Source: Verrucomicrobiota bacterium (GTDB lineage: Bacteria > Verrucomicrobiota > Verrucomicrobiia > Opitutales > Opitutaceae). Taken from it: a stretch of 16,144 nt of DNA. A program made the translations under genes and the position numbers. The notes beneath the pieces were generated by a model that saw only the letters and a list, made by a program, of their open reading frames with translations, was not told the DNA's origin and did no database searches. How positions within the stretch are numbered: the first letter of the stretch is position 1; every line of letters begins with the position of its first letter. Where the stretch lies: NCBI GenBank assembly GCA_023430565.1, contig JAEZAD010000200.1, positions 1 to 16,144 on the forward strand. The letters run 5' to 3'. Shown piece after piece: positions 1 through 7,265 of the stretch.

Positions 1-50
1 CGCCCCGTCGGGAAAAGCTGCTTCAGGGCGAGATAAAGATACCAAGGCAT
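1..50 (-). CDS. Start of a probable LolC/LolE-type ABC transporter permease (truncated by window edge)
   Basis: Only 16 codons are inside the window, starting at an ATG at 50-48 and running off the left edge. The peptide reads MPWYLYLALKQLFPTG. This closely resembles the N-terminus of LolC/LolE-family permeases (lipoprotein-releasing ABC transporter, MacB/FtsX superfamily), which begin with a short cytoplasmic segment such as 'YLALRYL..' before the first membrane helix. The gene follows lysS on the same strand, and lysS next to lol genes is an arrangement I recall from other bacteria. The function is inferred from a very short fragment; another FtsX-like permease is possible. A large inverted repeat separates it from lysS, so it may have its own promoter. 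Confidence 0.5.
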   Translation of the reverse strand, partial: MPWYLYLALKQLFPTG

Positions 51-55
51 TTTTT

Positions 56-130
56 AACCACGGATGGACACCGATTCACACGGATAAGGCAGGGAAATGA
101 ATCCGTGTCCATCCGTGTTCATCCGTGGTT
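56..130. repeat. Long imperfect inverted repeat (CCACGGAT/ACACGGAT type)
   Basis: The left arm (56-85) and right arm (101-130) are each 30 bases and are reverse complements with four mismatches, separated by a 15-base spacer. Each arm is itself built from a degenerate 10-base unit resembling ACACGGATGG, repeated about three times. The element fills the gap between the lysS stop codon (131-133) and the permease start at 50. It can fold into a very long hairpin, so it may end or attenuate lysS transcription. I recall sequences of this type as dispersed repeats in Verrucomicrobiota and other environmental bacteria. They have no assigned function that I know of. Confidence 0.8.
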
Positions 131-1624
131 TCAACTCTGGTTCGAACCCGGTCGCAGTTGCGGAAACAGAATCACATCCCGGATGCTCTCCGCCGCCGTC
201 AGCAGAATGCACAACCGGTCTATCCCCACCCCCATCCCGCCCGCCGGCGGCATACCGTGCTCCAGCGCCAGCAGAAAATCGTGATCGATGTTCTGCTTCT
301 CCTCGCCCGCCTGCTTTTCGAACATCTCCCGCTGCACATCCGGGTCGTTCTGCTCCGAATACGCCGGCGCGATCTCCATCCCGCCGATCGTCAGCTCGAA
401 CACATCCAGCACGCTCGGATCGTCCTTGTTCAACTTCGCCAGCGGACACAGCTCCTTCGGCAGATGCGTGATGAAGGTGGGCTGGATCAGAGTCGGCTCG
501 ATCTTCTTCGAGAAAATCTCGTTCGTGATCTCGAACTCCTCCCACGCCGGATTCACGCCGAGCCCCAGCTTTTCCGCGCCCGCGATCTTCTCGGCCTTCG
601 ACCGTGAAAACCACTCCGCGTCGCCCGTCGCTTCCTTGATCAAATCCTTGTAGCGCACTTCGCGCCACTCGCCGCCAAAGTCGATCTCCTGCCCGCTCGC
701 CGCGTGCTTGATCTTGAGCGAACCGTCCGCCGGCTTGATCACGTCGCGCACGAGCGTCGTCAGCAGGTCGCGGATCAGCGTCATCATCCCGCGATAATCG
801 CTATACGCCTCGTAAACCTCGAGCATCGTGAACTCCGGATTGTGCCGCCGCGACACGCCTTCGTTGCGAAAAATCCGCCCAATCTCGAATACGCGGTCGA
901 ACCCGCCCACCAGCATCCGCTTCAACCGCAGCTCCGTCGCGATGCGCAGATAGAAATCCACATTCAACGCATTGTGATGCGTCACAAACGGCCGCGCCGC
1001 AGCACCGCCCGCTGTGCCTTCCAGCACCGGCGTTTCCACTTCGATGAACTGCCGCTCCTCGAGAAACCGCCGGATGTGCGACACCACCCGCGACCGCAGC
1101 ATCAACCGCGCACGCGATTCCTGGTTCACGATCACGTCGAGATAGCGCTGACGATACACCTGCTCCGGATCGCTCAGACCGTGAAACTTCTCCGGCAGCG
1201 GTCGCAGCGCCTTGCTCACGAGCACGAAGTTGTCCACGCGCACCGTGATCTCGCCGGTCTTCGTTTTGAAAAGCGTCCCGTTCACACCGATGATGTCGCC
1301 CAGATCGAGCTGCTTCTTGAACACCGTGTAGCGTTCCTCGCCGAGCACGTCCTTGCGGAAATAGAGCTGAATCTGCCCCTGCTGGTCCTGGATCTTCACG
1401 AACGAACTTCCACCCTGCACGCGGAAGGTCACCAGCCGCCCGGCCACCGACACGTTCACCGCATAATCCTGACCCTCGACATACAGCGTTTTCGCATCGG
1501 CCGAGAAGTGAGTCGGCGCGAAGACCGCGCGAAACGGGTCGAACCCCGCGGCGCGCATATCCGCGAGCTTCTGGCGCCGCACAGCATGCTGGTCGTGCGT
1601 GATGTCTTGAGGGATGTCGCTCAT
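131..1624 (-). CDS. lysS: Lysyl-tRNA synthetase, class II
   Basis: This 497-residue cytoplasmic enzyme attaches lysine to tRNA-Lys using ATP. The N-terminal anticodon-binding OB fold covers about residues 55-135. The class II catalytic domain follows: motif 1 around 180-200 (FIEVETPVL), motif 2 around 246-265 (FEIGRIFRNEGVSRRHNPEF, with the ATP-binding Arg253) and motif 3 around 462-490 (GGMGVGIDR, then DVILFPQLRP). The length matches bacterial LysS (about 490-505). I chose the ATG at 1624 (MSDIPQDITHDQ). The frame stays open for 34 more codons upstream, but those codons run into a palindromic intergenic repeat and do not look like protein. It lies 140 bp downstream of the GH67 gene on the same strand and is a housekeeping gene that probably has its own promoter. 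The symbol is certain at family level. Confidence 0.97.
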   Translation of the reverse strand: MSDIPQDITHDQHAVRRQKLADMRAAGFDPFRAVFAPTHFSADAKTLYVEGQDYAVNVSVAGRLVTFRVQGGSSFVKIQDQQGQIQLYFRKDVLGEERYTVFKKQLDLGDIIGVNGTLFKTKTGEITVRVDNFVLVSKALRPLPEKFHGLSDPEQVYRQRYLDVIVNQESRARLMLRSRVVSHIRRFLEERQFIEVETPVLEGTAGGAAARPFVTHHNALNVDFYLRIATELRLKRMLVGGFDRVFEIGRIFRNEGVSRRHNPEFTMLEVYEAYSDYRGMMTLIRDLLTTLVRDVIKPADGSLKIKHAASGQEIDFGGEWREVRYKDLIKEATGDAEWFSRSKAEKIAGAEKLGLGVNPAWEEFEITNEIFSKKIEPTLIQPTFITHLPKELCPLAKLNKDDPSVLDVFELTIGGMEIAPAYSEQNDPDVQREMFEKQAGEEKQNIDHDFLLALEHGMPPAGGMGVGIDRLCILLTAAESIRDVILFPQLRPGSNQS

Positions 1625-1686
1625 GGAACCGCGCAGGCTGGCGCCCGCCCCTCCGCTCCGCAAACGGAATTTCCGGTCCGCCTGCC

Positions 1687-1761
1687 GGTGGAACCCGACG
1701 TCCCCGTCGGGTTGAAAACTCGTCATCCGCCGTCAGCCCGACGAGGACGTCGGGCTCCACC
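1687..1761. repeat. REPIN-like paired palindromic repeat between the GH67 gene and lysS
   Basis: Two 29-base arms (1687-1715 and 1733-1761) are inverted copies with three mismatches and a 17-base spacer. Each arm carries its own small palindrome (CCCGACG...CGTCGGG), so each arm can form a hairpin and the two together can form a longer one. This two-level structure is the hallmark of a REP doublet (REPIN), a non-autonomous element mobilised by RAYT-type transposases in other bacteria. It starts 3 bp past the stop codon of the GH67 gene. It may act as a transcription terminator or mRNA stabiliser there and separates GH67 expression from lysS. No RAYT gene is in this window. Confidence 0.75.
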
Positions 1762-1764
1762 AAC

Positions 1765-3981
1765 CTACCGCGCCCCCGGATGCCCCGGCGCAAACGGAAT
1801 GTTCACCGCCTTGTAATACTCGAGCGGATGCTCCGGCGGCTCCACACCCGCCGGGAGCGGGCGCTTCGAGAACGTCTGAAAATACAACAACACCGAATCC
1901 CGCCATTCGCGGGCCTCGCGTTCCTGACGCGCCAGCAAAGCTTTCACGTGCGAATAACGCGGTTCGCCGATCTCTTCCGCGGGCAATCCTTCCCACGTCT
2001 TCCGCCACTCGCGCACGGTCTCGACGCCTTTCTGATAATGCCGCGCGATCTCGGCCCACAACGGACGCCCCGACTTCATCCGATAATCCCACGGCAAATG
2101 GTGAAACCAGAGCAGCAGATTCTCCGGCGTCGTCTTCGGGTCGCCCCAGCGTTTTTGAATCTCCGGCGCGTATTGCTCCAGCGCGTTCGAACCCGTCTTC
2201 GTGCGATCGAAACCGATCCCTTTCTCGTCCGCGCGATGATAGTAAACCGACGTCCAGTCGGCGCGGCCGGCCTGATCGACCCACGGGCCCGGACCATGGT
2301 GATGCCCTTCCGCCATGATGTGATGAATCCCGAGTGGCATGGAGTAGTTCACCACCGCCTCGCGCGATTCCATCAGCATCGATGTGATTGGTTTCACGAG
2401 CGCGGGATCGTTGCCGATCGTCATCCGCGTCCACTCGTCCGCGATCTGCGCCGAGTCGAGCTGGTGATCCCACGCGAGCCGGCCATACGCATACCAATTC
2501 GCCTGCGCCAGCGGATGCCCCGTCCAGTTGCGATCGTCGCCAACATTGGAAACACCGGCGATCACCGAGATGCCGTGATGGTCGACGCTGCCGTCGACGA
2601 TCTCCGCCACCGTCGTGCCCGGGCCGTTCACGAACGTGTCCGCATCGAGCACCTCTTCGAACAACGGTGCGAGAAACGCGAGCTGCGTGCCGCTGCCGAG
2701 ATACTCCTGCGTGATCTGCAATTCGAGCGCGAGCGGCGTCTTCGGCATCGCGCCGAAGAGCGGATGAAACGGCTCGCGCGGCATGAAGTCGATCGCGCCG
2801 TTCTTCACCTGCACGATCACGTTGTCGCGAAACTGCCCGTCGAGCGGCACGAACTCGTTCACCGGCTGCTTGTGCCGGTCCTCGGGCACCTCGTTGCTGT
2901 AAACGAAAGCCCGCCACATCACGATGCCGCCGCGCGACTGCAGCGCATCGGCCAGCATGTTCGCGCCGTCGGCATGGTTGCGCCCGTAGTTCTGCGGGCC
3001 GGGCTGCCCCTCGGAATTCGCCTTCACGAGGAAGCCGCCGAAGTTCGGAATCAGGGAGTAAATCTCCTCGACCTTCGCCTCCCACCATTTCCGCACTTCG
3101 GGATCGAGCGGATCCGCGGTCTTCAATCCACCGATCTCGACCGGTGCGCTGAAACGCGCCGTAAGGTAAACCCGGATACCATACGGGCGAAACTCGTTCG
3201 CGAGCGCCGCCACACGCTTCAGGTAGTAGGGCGTGAGCACGCGCGCATTGGCGTTCACATTGGTCAGGACCGTCCCATTGATGCCGATCGAGGCGCACGC
3301 GCGCGCGTAGTCGCGGTAGCGCGGCGACATGTATTCGGGAATGTGAAACCAATCCCACAACGACTCGCCCGCATAACCGCGTTCGACGAACCCGTTCAAA
3401 TTGTCCCAGTGATTCAACAGCCGGCGCTGAATCTTCGGGCCCGTGACGAGATTCAGGTTTTCGATCGGCTGGTTTGTCTGCAGGTGCCGCAGCAGCGCAA
3501 ACGCACCGTAGAGCCAGCCGATGTCCCGATTCGCGACCAGAATGATCCGCGGCTGCCCGTCCATCGTGACGCGGCGCAGGATGAACCCTTCCTCGCTCGC
3601 GATCCGCAGATCGGCCTCGCTCACGAGCGCGTTGATCTCGGGCTGACGCGGATTGCCGAGGACCAGCGAACCCGCCCGCGTGGCTTTCCCCACCACCGGA
3701 ATGTCGCCACCCAGAAGCCCGCGCAGTCCCGTCGTGAGTTCGTCGCGAATCGCATTGATCGAACCCGCCGCCCACGGCGGACGCGGCGCGTCCGGAATCA
3801 CGATCTCGGTGATGGCCCCTTGATACGCCGAACGCAGCGACTCGTCGGCAACCGGATCATAGCGCAGCCAGAGACGATAGCCGTCCTCAGTCGCCGCGTG
3901 AGACGTGAAAAGGCCGGCGACAAGCGCAGTCGCAGCGAAGAGGCCGCGGAGGTTGGATTTCGAGGTCGGGTTGGGGCGCAT
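1765..3981 (-). CDS. Exported GH67 alpha-glucuronidase
   Basis: This enzyme removes (4-O-methyl)glucuronic acid from the non-reducing end of short glucurono-xylo-oligosaccharides. At 738 residues it fits GH67 (about 680-730 plus a signal peptide). An N-terminal signal peptide is visible at residues 1-29 (hydrophobic LFAATALVAGLF, likely cut after SHA), so it acts in the periplasm or outside. The predicted catalytic residues fit the spacing known for GH67: general acid Glu324 in VKANSEGQPGP, with Asp398 (NGAIDFMPREP) and Glu426 (LQITQEYLG) as the base/activating pair. I chose the ATG at 3981; a TTG four codons upstream (3993) is also in frame. It is the last xylan gene of the minus-strand block, 46 bp after the lipoprotein gene. 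Family assignment is firm; substrate is from family knowledge. Confidence 0.95.
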   Translation of the reverse strand: MRPNPTSKSNLRGLFAATALVAGLFTSHAATEDGYRLWLRYDPVADESLRSAYQGAITEIVIPDAPRPPWAAGSINAIRDELTTGLRGLLGGDIPVVGKATRAGSLVLGNPRQPEINALVSEADLRIASEEGFILRRVTMDGQPRIILVANRDIGWLYGAFALLRHLQTNQPIENLNLVTGPKIQRRLLNHWDNLNGFVERGYAGESLWDWFHIPEYMSPRYRDYARACASIGINGTVLTNVNANARVLTPYYLKRVAALANEFRPYGIRVYLTARFSAPVEIGGLKTADPLDPEVRKWWEAKVEEIYSLIPNFGGFLVKANSEGQPGPQNYGRNHADGANMLADALQSRGGIVMWRAFVYSNEVPEDRHKQPVNEFVPLDGQFRDNVIVQVKNGAIDFMPREPFHPLFGAMPKTPLALELQITQEYLGSGTQLAFLAPLFEEVLDADTFVNGPGTTVAEIVDGSVDHHGISVIAGVSNVGDDRNWTGHPLAQANWYAYGRLAWDHQLDSAQIADEWTRMTIGNDPALVKPITSMLMESREAVVNYSMPLGIHHIMAEGHHHGPGPWVDQAGRADWTSVYYHRADEKGIGFDRTKTGSNALEQYAPEIQKRWGDPKTTPENLLLWFHHLPWDYRMKSGRPLWAEIARHYQKGVETVREWRKTWEGLPAEEIGEPRYSHVKALLARQEREAREWRDSVLLYFQTFSKRPLPAGVEPPEHPLEYYKAVNIPFAPGHPGAR

Positions 3982-4027
3982 GATGAGTTTCAAGGTTGGC
4001 GGGGAAGTTTGCGCAGCGATAACCGGC

Positions 4028-4513
4028 TCAATTGAAATCGCGCTCGGCGACCTGCTTCGTTTTCCATTCGGCCACGGCGCCGGAGAACATGAGCACGTCC
4101 GTGGTTTCGATGATCGTCGTTCTTTCGTTCTCGTAGACCGGCTCCTGGATCATGCGCGTGTCGCCGGTGATCGGATCGACATACGGCACCTCTTGCATCC
4201 GGACGGGAACCTGCCGGGTCACGCCCGGAATCCTCCGCTCGTAGATCCAAATTTCGCTCGGCACGCCCTCGACCACATAGGGCCGGACTTCCTTCGGCTC
4301 GCCAAGCAACGCCTTCAGTTCGCCGGCGGAAAGGCCCTTGCGCAGCGCCGGGCCCGCCAGAGGTGCGACCGCTGACGGCGCGACCGGCGCCGTTGCGCTC
4401 GGCGCCGCGCAACCCGCGGCGAACAGCACGGCGGCGACCGCAATCGCAGGCACGAATCGAATAATTTCCGGTGCAAGGCGGCACCGATTTCCACGGACGG
4501 TCGTGATCATCAT
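4028..4513 (-). CDS. Small lipoprotein of unknown function
   Basis: This 161-residue protein has a type II signal peptide: hydrophobic IAVAAVLFAAG followed by a lipobox (LFAAGC) with the lipidated cysteine at residue 35. An Ala/Pro-rich linker (36-54) leads into a C-terminal domain. The segment LSAGELKALLGEPKEV followed by EIWIYERRIP resembles the 'V..LLG.P...W.Y' pattern of BamE/SmpA-like lipoproteins. That is only suggestive, and I do not recognise the family. The rest is rich in Val, Glu and Thr with a repeated PV/PY pattern. Two ATG codons lie side by side (4513 and 4510); the first is used here. It sits between a GH8 and the GH67 gene, 45 bp and 46 bp from them, so it is probably co-transcribed. 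A link to xylan use is by position only. Confidence 0.8.
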   Translation of the reverse strand: MMITTVRGNRCRLAPEIIRFVPAIAVAAVLFAAGCAAPSATAPVAPSAVAPLAGPALRKGLSAGELKALLGEPKEVRPYVVEGVPSEIWIYERRIPGVTRQVPVRMQEVPYVDPITGDTRMIQEPVYENERTTIIETTDVLMFSGAVAEWKTKQVAERDFN

Positions 4514-4558
4514 TGAATAGAAAAGAATGAATAAGCTCCCCAGGTCACGCCCGCGTGT

Positions 4559-5752
4559 TCACGACCTCCCGGCATCGTGAATCGCGAAGCGCCCGCCGAC
4601 TTGCAGCAGCGCGAGTTGATAAAGCAATCCGTCGTAATATCGCCAGCGGCCGGACGGAATCTCGGCGTCCCACAAACGCTGCACAAACGGGCGCGCAAGC
4701 TCGGGGTCCGCCGCGAGTCCCGCCACCGCCGCCATCGCGAACATGCCGATCGACGTGTCCGACGAGAGCGGTGTGCCCGCGAGCGTGAACTGATTCGCCG
4801 CGTCGGGTCCTTGCGATGCAAAGAAACGCAGCACCCGGTTGCTCTGTTCCACCTGCCACGGATCCACCCGCCACCACGCGTAGTCGAGCGCCACATTGGC
4901 CGGCGTCCGCCACGCATCGAATCGAAAATCGCCCTTCCCCGCCCCAAACCGATTCGAGGTGTAAGGCCGGCCATCGAAATGCGCATACTCCGGCATCAGG
5001 CCCGTGCGCGGATGCGCCGCGTTGCGAAAAAACTTCCGGCTCGTCTGCGCCGCCTCCTTCCAAAACGCCCGATCCTCCGCGCTGTCCGACCAGCGCGCCC
5101 AAAGCTCATAGAACGCCGGCAGGTGATACGAGGGATCCGTGAACGTCCCCGCGTGAATGTTGGGCACGAAAACCACCTGCTTTTCCCGGCGATTGAAAAT
5201 CGCCGTGATGTCGTTCGAACGCCGTTTGCGCAGCATCTCGTGCAACAGTGACTGCGCTTCCGCCTCGTAATTGAAGATGCCTTCGCCGCTGCCCCAGCGA
5301 TGCGCCGCAAAAAACAACGCCATCGCGATCCACTCCTCGCCATCCGATGCGCTGCCCGGATCGATGATCTTGCCGTCAAATCGACACTGCCACGCGAAGT
5401 AGCCGCGGCGCGGGCCGGCTTTGTGGCGCATGTGCGTGGTCGCCCATCTCCAAAGCCGGTCGAACTCTTCGCGGCGGTCCATCTGCACCGCGATCATCAG
5501 GCCATAGGACATGCCTTCCGACCGCACGTCCTGATTGCCAATGTCGGCGATGTAAGCCATGTCCGCGCCCACCGGATAATAGATGCGCTGGTTTTCGTCG
5601 TCGCCGTGGAAAAGCTGCTGAAACCCTCGTTCGATTTTCGCCGAGACTTCGGCGTCGGACTTGCCGAGGAGTTCGGCGAAAAGGTCGCGCTGAACCGGCG
5701 CGGCCGAGAGCGATGCAGCCATCCACGATCCTACACACAGTCCCACTGTCAT
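4559..5752 (-). CDS. GH8 reducing-end xylose-releasing exo-oligoxylanase-like enzyme (copy 1)
   Basis: This 397-residue protein is a GH8 enzyme of the Rex type (compare Bacillus halodurans Rex), which releases xylose from the reducing end of xylo-oligosaccharides by inversion. Predicted catalytic residues are Glu79 (general acid, DVRSEGMSYG), Asp279 (base, GDFRFDAWR) and Asp137 (SASDGEEW). Rex landmarks include GYFAW, ALFFAAHRWG, FTDPSYHLPAFYELW and HPRTGLMPEYAHFDG. A weak signal peptide is seen (VGLCVGSWMAASLSAAP), but its n-region has no positive charge. The ATG at 5752 lies within the end of an intergenic repeat, so the start is uncertain; an ATG at 5722 is the alternative. Copy 2 lies immediately upstream and is clearly related, so this looks like a tandem duplication. 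An endo-acting GH8 activity cannot be excluded. Confidence 0.9.
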   Translation of the reverse strand: MTVGLCVGSWMAASLSAAPVQRDLFAELLGKSDAEVSAKIERGFQQLFHGDDENQRIYYPVGADMAYIADIGNQDVRSEGMSYGLMIAVQMDRREEFDRLWRWATTHMRHKAGPRRGYFAWQCRFDGKIIDPGSASDGEEWIAMALFFAAHRWGSGEGIFNYEAEAQSLLHEMLRKRRSNDITAIFNRREKQVVFVPNIHAGTFTDPSYHLPAFYELWARWSDSAEDRAFWKEAAQTSRKFFRNAAHPRTGLMPEYAHFDGRPYTSNRFGAGKGDFRFDAWRTPANVALDYAWWRVDPWQVEQSNRVLRFFASQGPDAANQFTLAGTPLSSDTSIGMFAMAAVAGLAADPELARPFVQRLWDAEIPSGRWRYYDGLLYQLALLQVGGRFAIHDAGRS

Positions 5753-5850
5753 TCTGAGCCTAGCGAAGTTCAGCCGCAGGCGCCGCCGACATCCACGCGT
5801 TCGCCTTATTGCGTTCGTCACCGTGGATTCTTCGCTCCGCTCAGAATGAC
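5748..5850. repeat. Inverted repeat (GTCATTCTGAGC type) between the two GH8 genes
   Basis: The arms at 5748-5767 and 5831-5850 are 20-base reverse complements with two mismatches, separated by 63 bases. On the minus strand this is the familiar 'TGTCATTCTGAGCGGAGCGAAG' sequence, whose accidental translation gives CHSERSEES. It is a dispersed repeat known to me from many environmental bacterial genomes. It fills most of the 140-bp gap between the two GH8 genes. Its inner end contains AGAATGAC, which supplies the ATG used by GH8 copy 1. Without it, that gene's upstream region and signal-peptide n-region would be different. Confidence 0.85.
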
Positions 5851-5892
5851 AAATCATGGGAATGCGTTGGCTGGACTTTGGCGTGCGACCGC

Positions 5893-7149
5893 TCACTTCG
5901 AACTCGGCCCGTAGATCTTGTATTTCCCACTCACCTCCAGCAGCGCGATCATCGTGAGCAGGCCGTCGTAGTAGCGCTTGCGCCCTTCCGGCACTTTCAT
6001 GTCCCACAACCGCTGCACAAACGGCTGGCCGATTTCACGATCCGCAGCGAGCGCCGCCGTCGCGGCCATCGCGATCAGGCCTTCCGTGTTCATGTCCGTC
6101 GAAACCGGCGTGCCGTCGATCTTGAAGCGGTCGGGGATTTTTTCGCCGTGCGACGCGAGAAACGTCAGCACGCGATTGCTTTGCTCGACCTGCCAGGGAT
6201 CGGCCGCCCACCACGACCAGTCGAGTGCCGGATTCGAAAGCGTGCGCCAGGCGTCGTAGCGGAACTCGTCGTGATTGCCCCACGGCGTCTTGCGCGGCGT
6301 GCCGTCGAAATTCGAATAATCGGGCATCAGGCCGGTCTTCGGATGCGCCGCTTTCTTGAAGATCTCGCGGCTCGTCTTCGTCACCTCCGCCATGAACGCG
6401 CGATCCGCCGGATCGGCCGCCCACTTCGCCCACAGTTCCGTGTAAGCAGGAACATGATACGACGGATCGGAAAACTCCGACCCGGGCGGGTGCGGCGTGA
6501 ACACGATCTGCTTCGCCTCGCGGTGAAACATGTTGGTCACGCGGCCGCGCCCGGGCTCCTCGTCCTTGTGCAGCATCGTGCGCAGCAGCGTCTGCGCTTC
6601 CTGGCTGTAGTTGAAAATCCCCTCGCCATCCCCCCAGCGGTGCGACGCGAAGAACAGCGCCATCACGAACCACTCTTCACCGTCCGGCGCCGGCCCGGGG
6701 CTGAGCCGCCGCCCGTCGAACGCCGTGTGCCACGCGAAATACCCGCCGAGCGGGCCCGCCTCGTAGAACATGTAGTTCTTCGCGTATTTCCAGATGGCAT
6801 TGAACTCCTTCTGCCGGTCCATCTGCACCGCGATCATCATGCCGTAGGACAGGCCTTCGCTGCGGACGTCGTTGTTGTTGATGTCCGGCACGTAGGCCAT
6901 GTCGCCCGGCACCGGATAATAGAGCCGCTGCGAGTTTTCGTCGCCGTAGAAGAGCTGCTGGAACGCGGCGTCCACCTTCGCGTCGATTTCGGCGTCGGAC
7001 TTGCCGAGGTATTCCTTGAACAGGTTGCGATACTGACCCGACGCGGCGGCGCCCTGGGGAGCGGCGGCGCGAGCCGGAGCGGCCATCGAAACGGCGCTGA
7101 GCGCACAAAAAAACGAAGCCAGGAAAACGCGGGGCAGGAGTTTTCTCAT
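5893..7149 (-). CDS. Exported GH8 reducing-end xylose-releasing exo-oligoxylanase-like enzyme (copy 2)
   Basis: This 418-residue GH8 protein resembles Bacillus Rex along its whole length. It has RNLFKEYLGKSDAEI near the N-terminus, then DVRSEGLSYGMMIAVQMDR (general acid Glu98), PAPDGEEWFVMALFFASHRW (Asp156), FSDPSYHVPAYTELW, and FRYDAWRTLSNPALD (base Asp299). Rex enzymes hydrolyse xylo-oligosaccharides of three or more units from the reducing end. A clear Sec signal peptide precedes the domain: MRKLLPR, then hydrophobic VFLASFFCALSAV, with cleavage likely near AARA or AAPARA (residues 24-29). The enzyme is therefore periplasmic or secreted, whereas the founding Rex is cytoplasmic. It starts at the ATG at 7149 and follows the transporter gene after a hairpin. 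Family call firm; exact activity inferred. Confidence 0.93.
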   Translation of the reverse strand: MRKLLPRVFLASFFCALSAVSMAAPARAAAPQGAAASGQYRNLFKEYLGKSDAEIDAKVDAAFQQLFYGDENSQRLYYPVPGDMAYVPDINNNDVRSEGLSYGMMIAVQMDRQKEFNAIWKYAKNYMFYEAGPLGGYFAWHTAFDGRRLSPGPAPDGEEWFVMALFFASHRWGDGEGIFNYSQEAQTLLRTMLHKDEEPGRGRVTNMFHREAKQIVFTPHPPGSEFSDPSYHVPAYTELWAKWAADPADRAFMAEVTKTSREIFKKAAHPKTGLMPDYSNFDGTPRKTPWGNHDEFRYDAWRTLSNPALDWSWWAADPWQVEQSNRVLTFLASHGEKIPDRFKIDGTPVSTDMNTEGLIAMAATAALAADREIGQPFVQRLWDMKVPEGRKRYYDGLLTMIALLEVSGKYKIYGPSSK

Positions 7150-7199
7150 GATGAGATTCGGACGGCGGAAACACGTCGAAGTTGCGGGTTAAACGAGGA

Positions 7200-7223
7200 A
7201 GCCGCGGCGATCGCGCCGCGGCT
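7200..7223 (-). terminator. Hairpin terminator/attenuator after the symporter gene
   Basis: A perfect 10-bp stem (AGCCGCGGCG paired with CGCCGCGGCT) closes a 4-base loop. It lies between the symporter stop (7266) and the GH8 start (7149). On the minus strand the stem is followed by a short T-rich run (TCCTCGTTT). It would end or reduce readthrough from the symporter into the GH8 genes, which implies a separate promoter for the latter or partial attenuation. Confidence 0.55.
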
Positions 7224-7265
7224 CCGAAATAATGCAGGAGCGAGCGGCCGGATCGCCGCGCCGCC

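Noticed and set aside
1625..1726. 34-codon upstream extension of LysS
   Set aside because: It translates part of the REPIN-like element, and the normal LysS start is at 1624.
1780..4035. A 751-codon open frame on the plus strand, opposite the GH67 gene
   Set aside because: It is Arg/His-rich with no domain, arises from the codon pattern of the GC-rich GH67 gene, and mirrors it exactly. GH67 has catalytic motifs and a signal peptide.
5753..6007. Upstream extension of GH8 copy 1 to a start at 6007
   Set aside because: The extra residues overlap the end of GH8 copy 2 and translate the intergenic repeat (CHSERSEES), a well-known false N-terminus.
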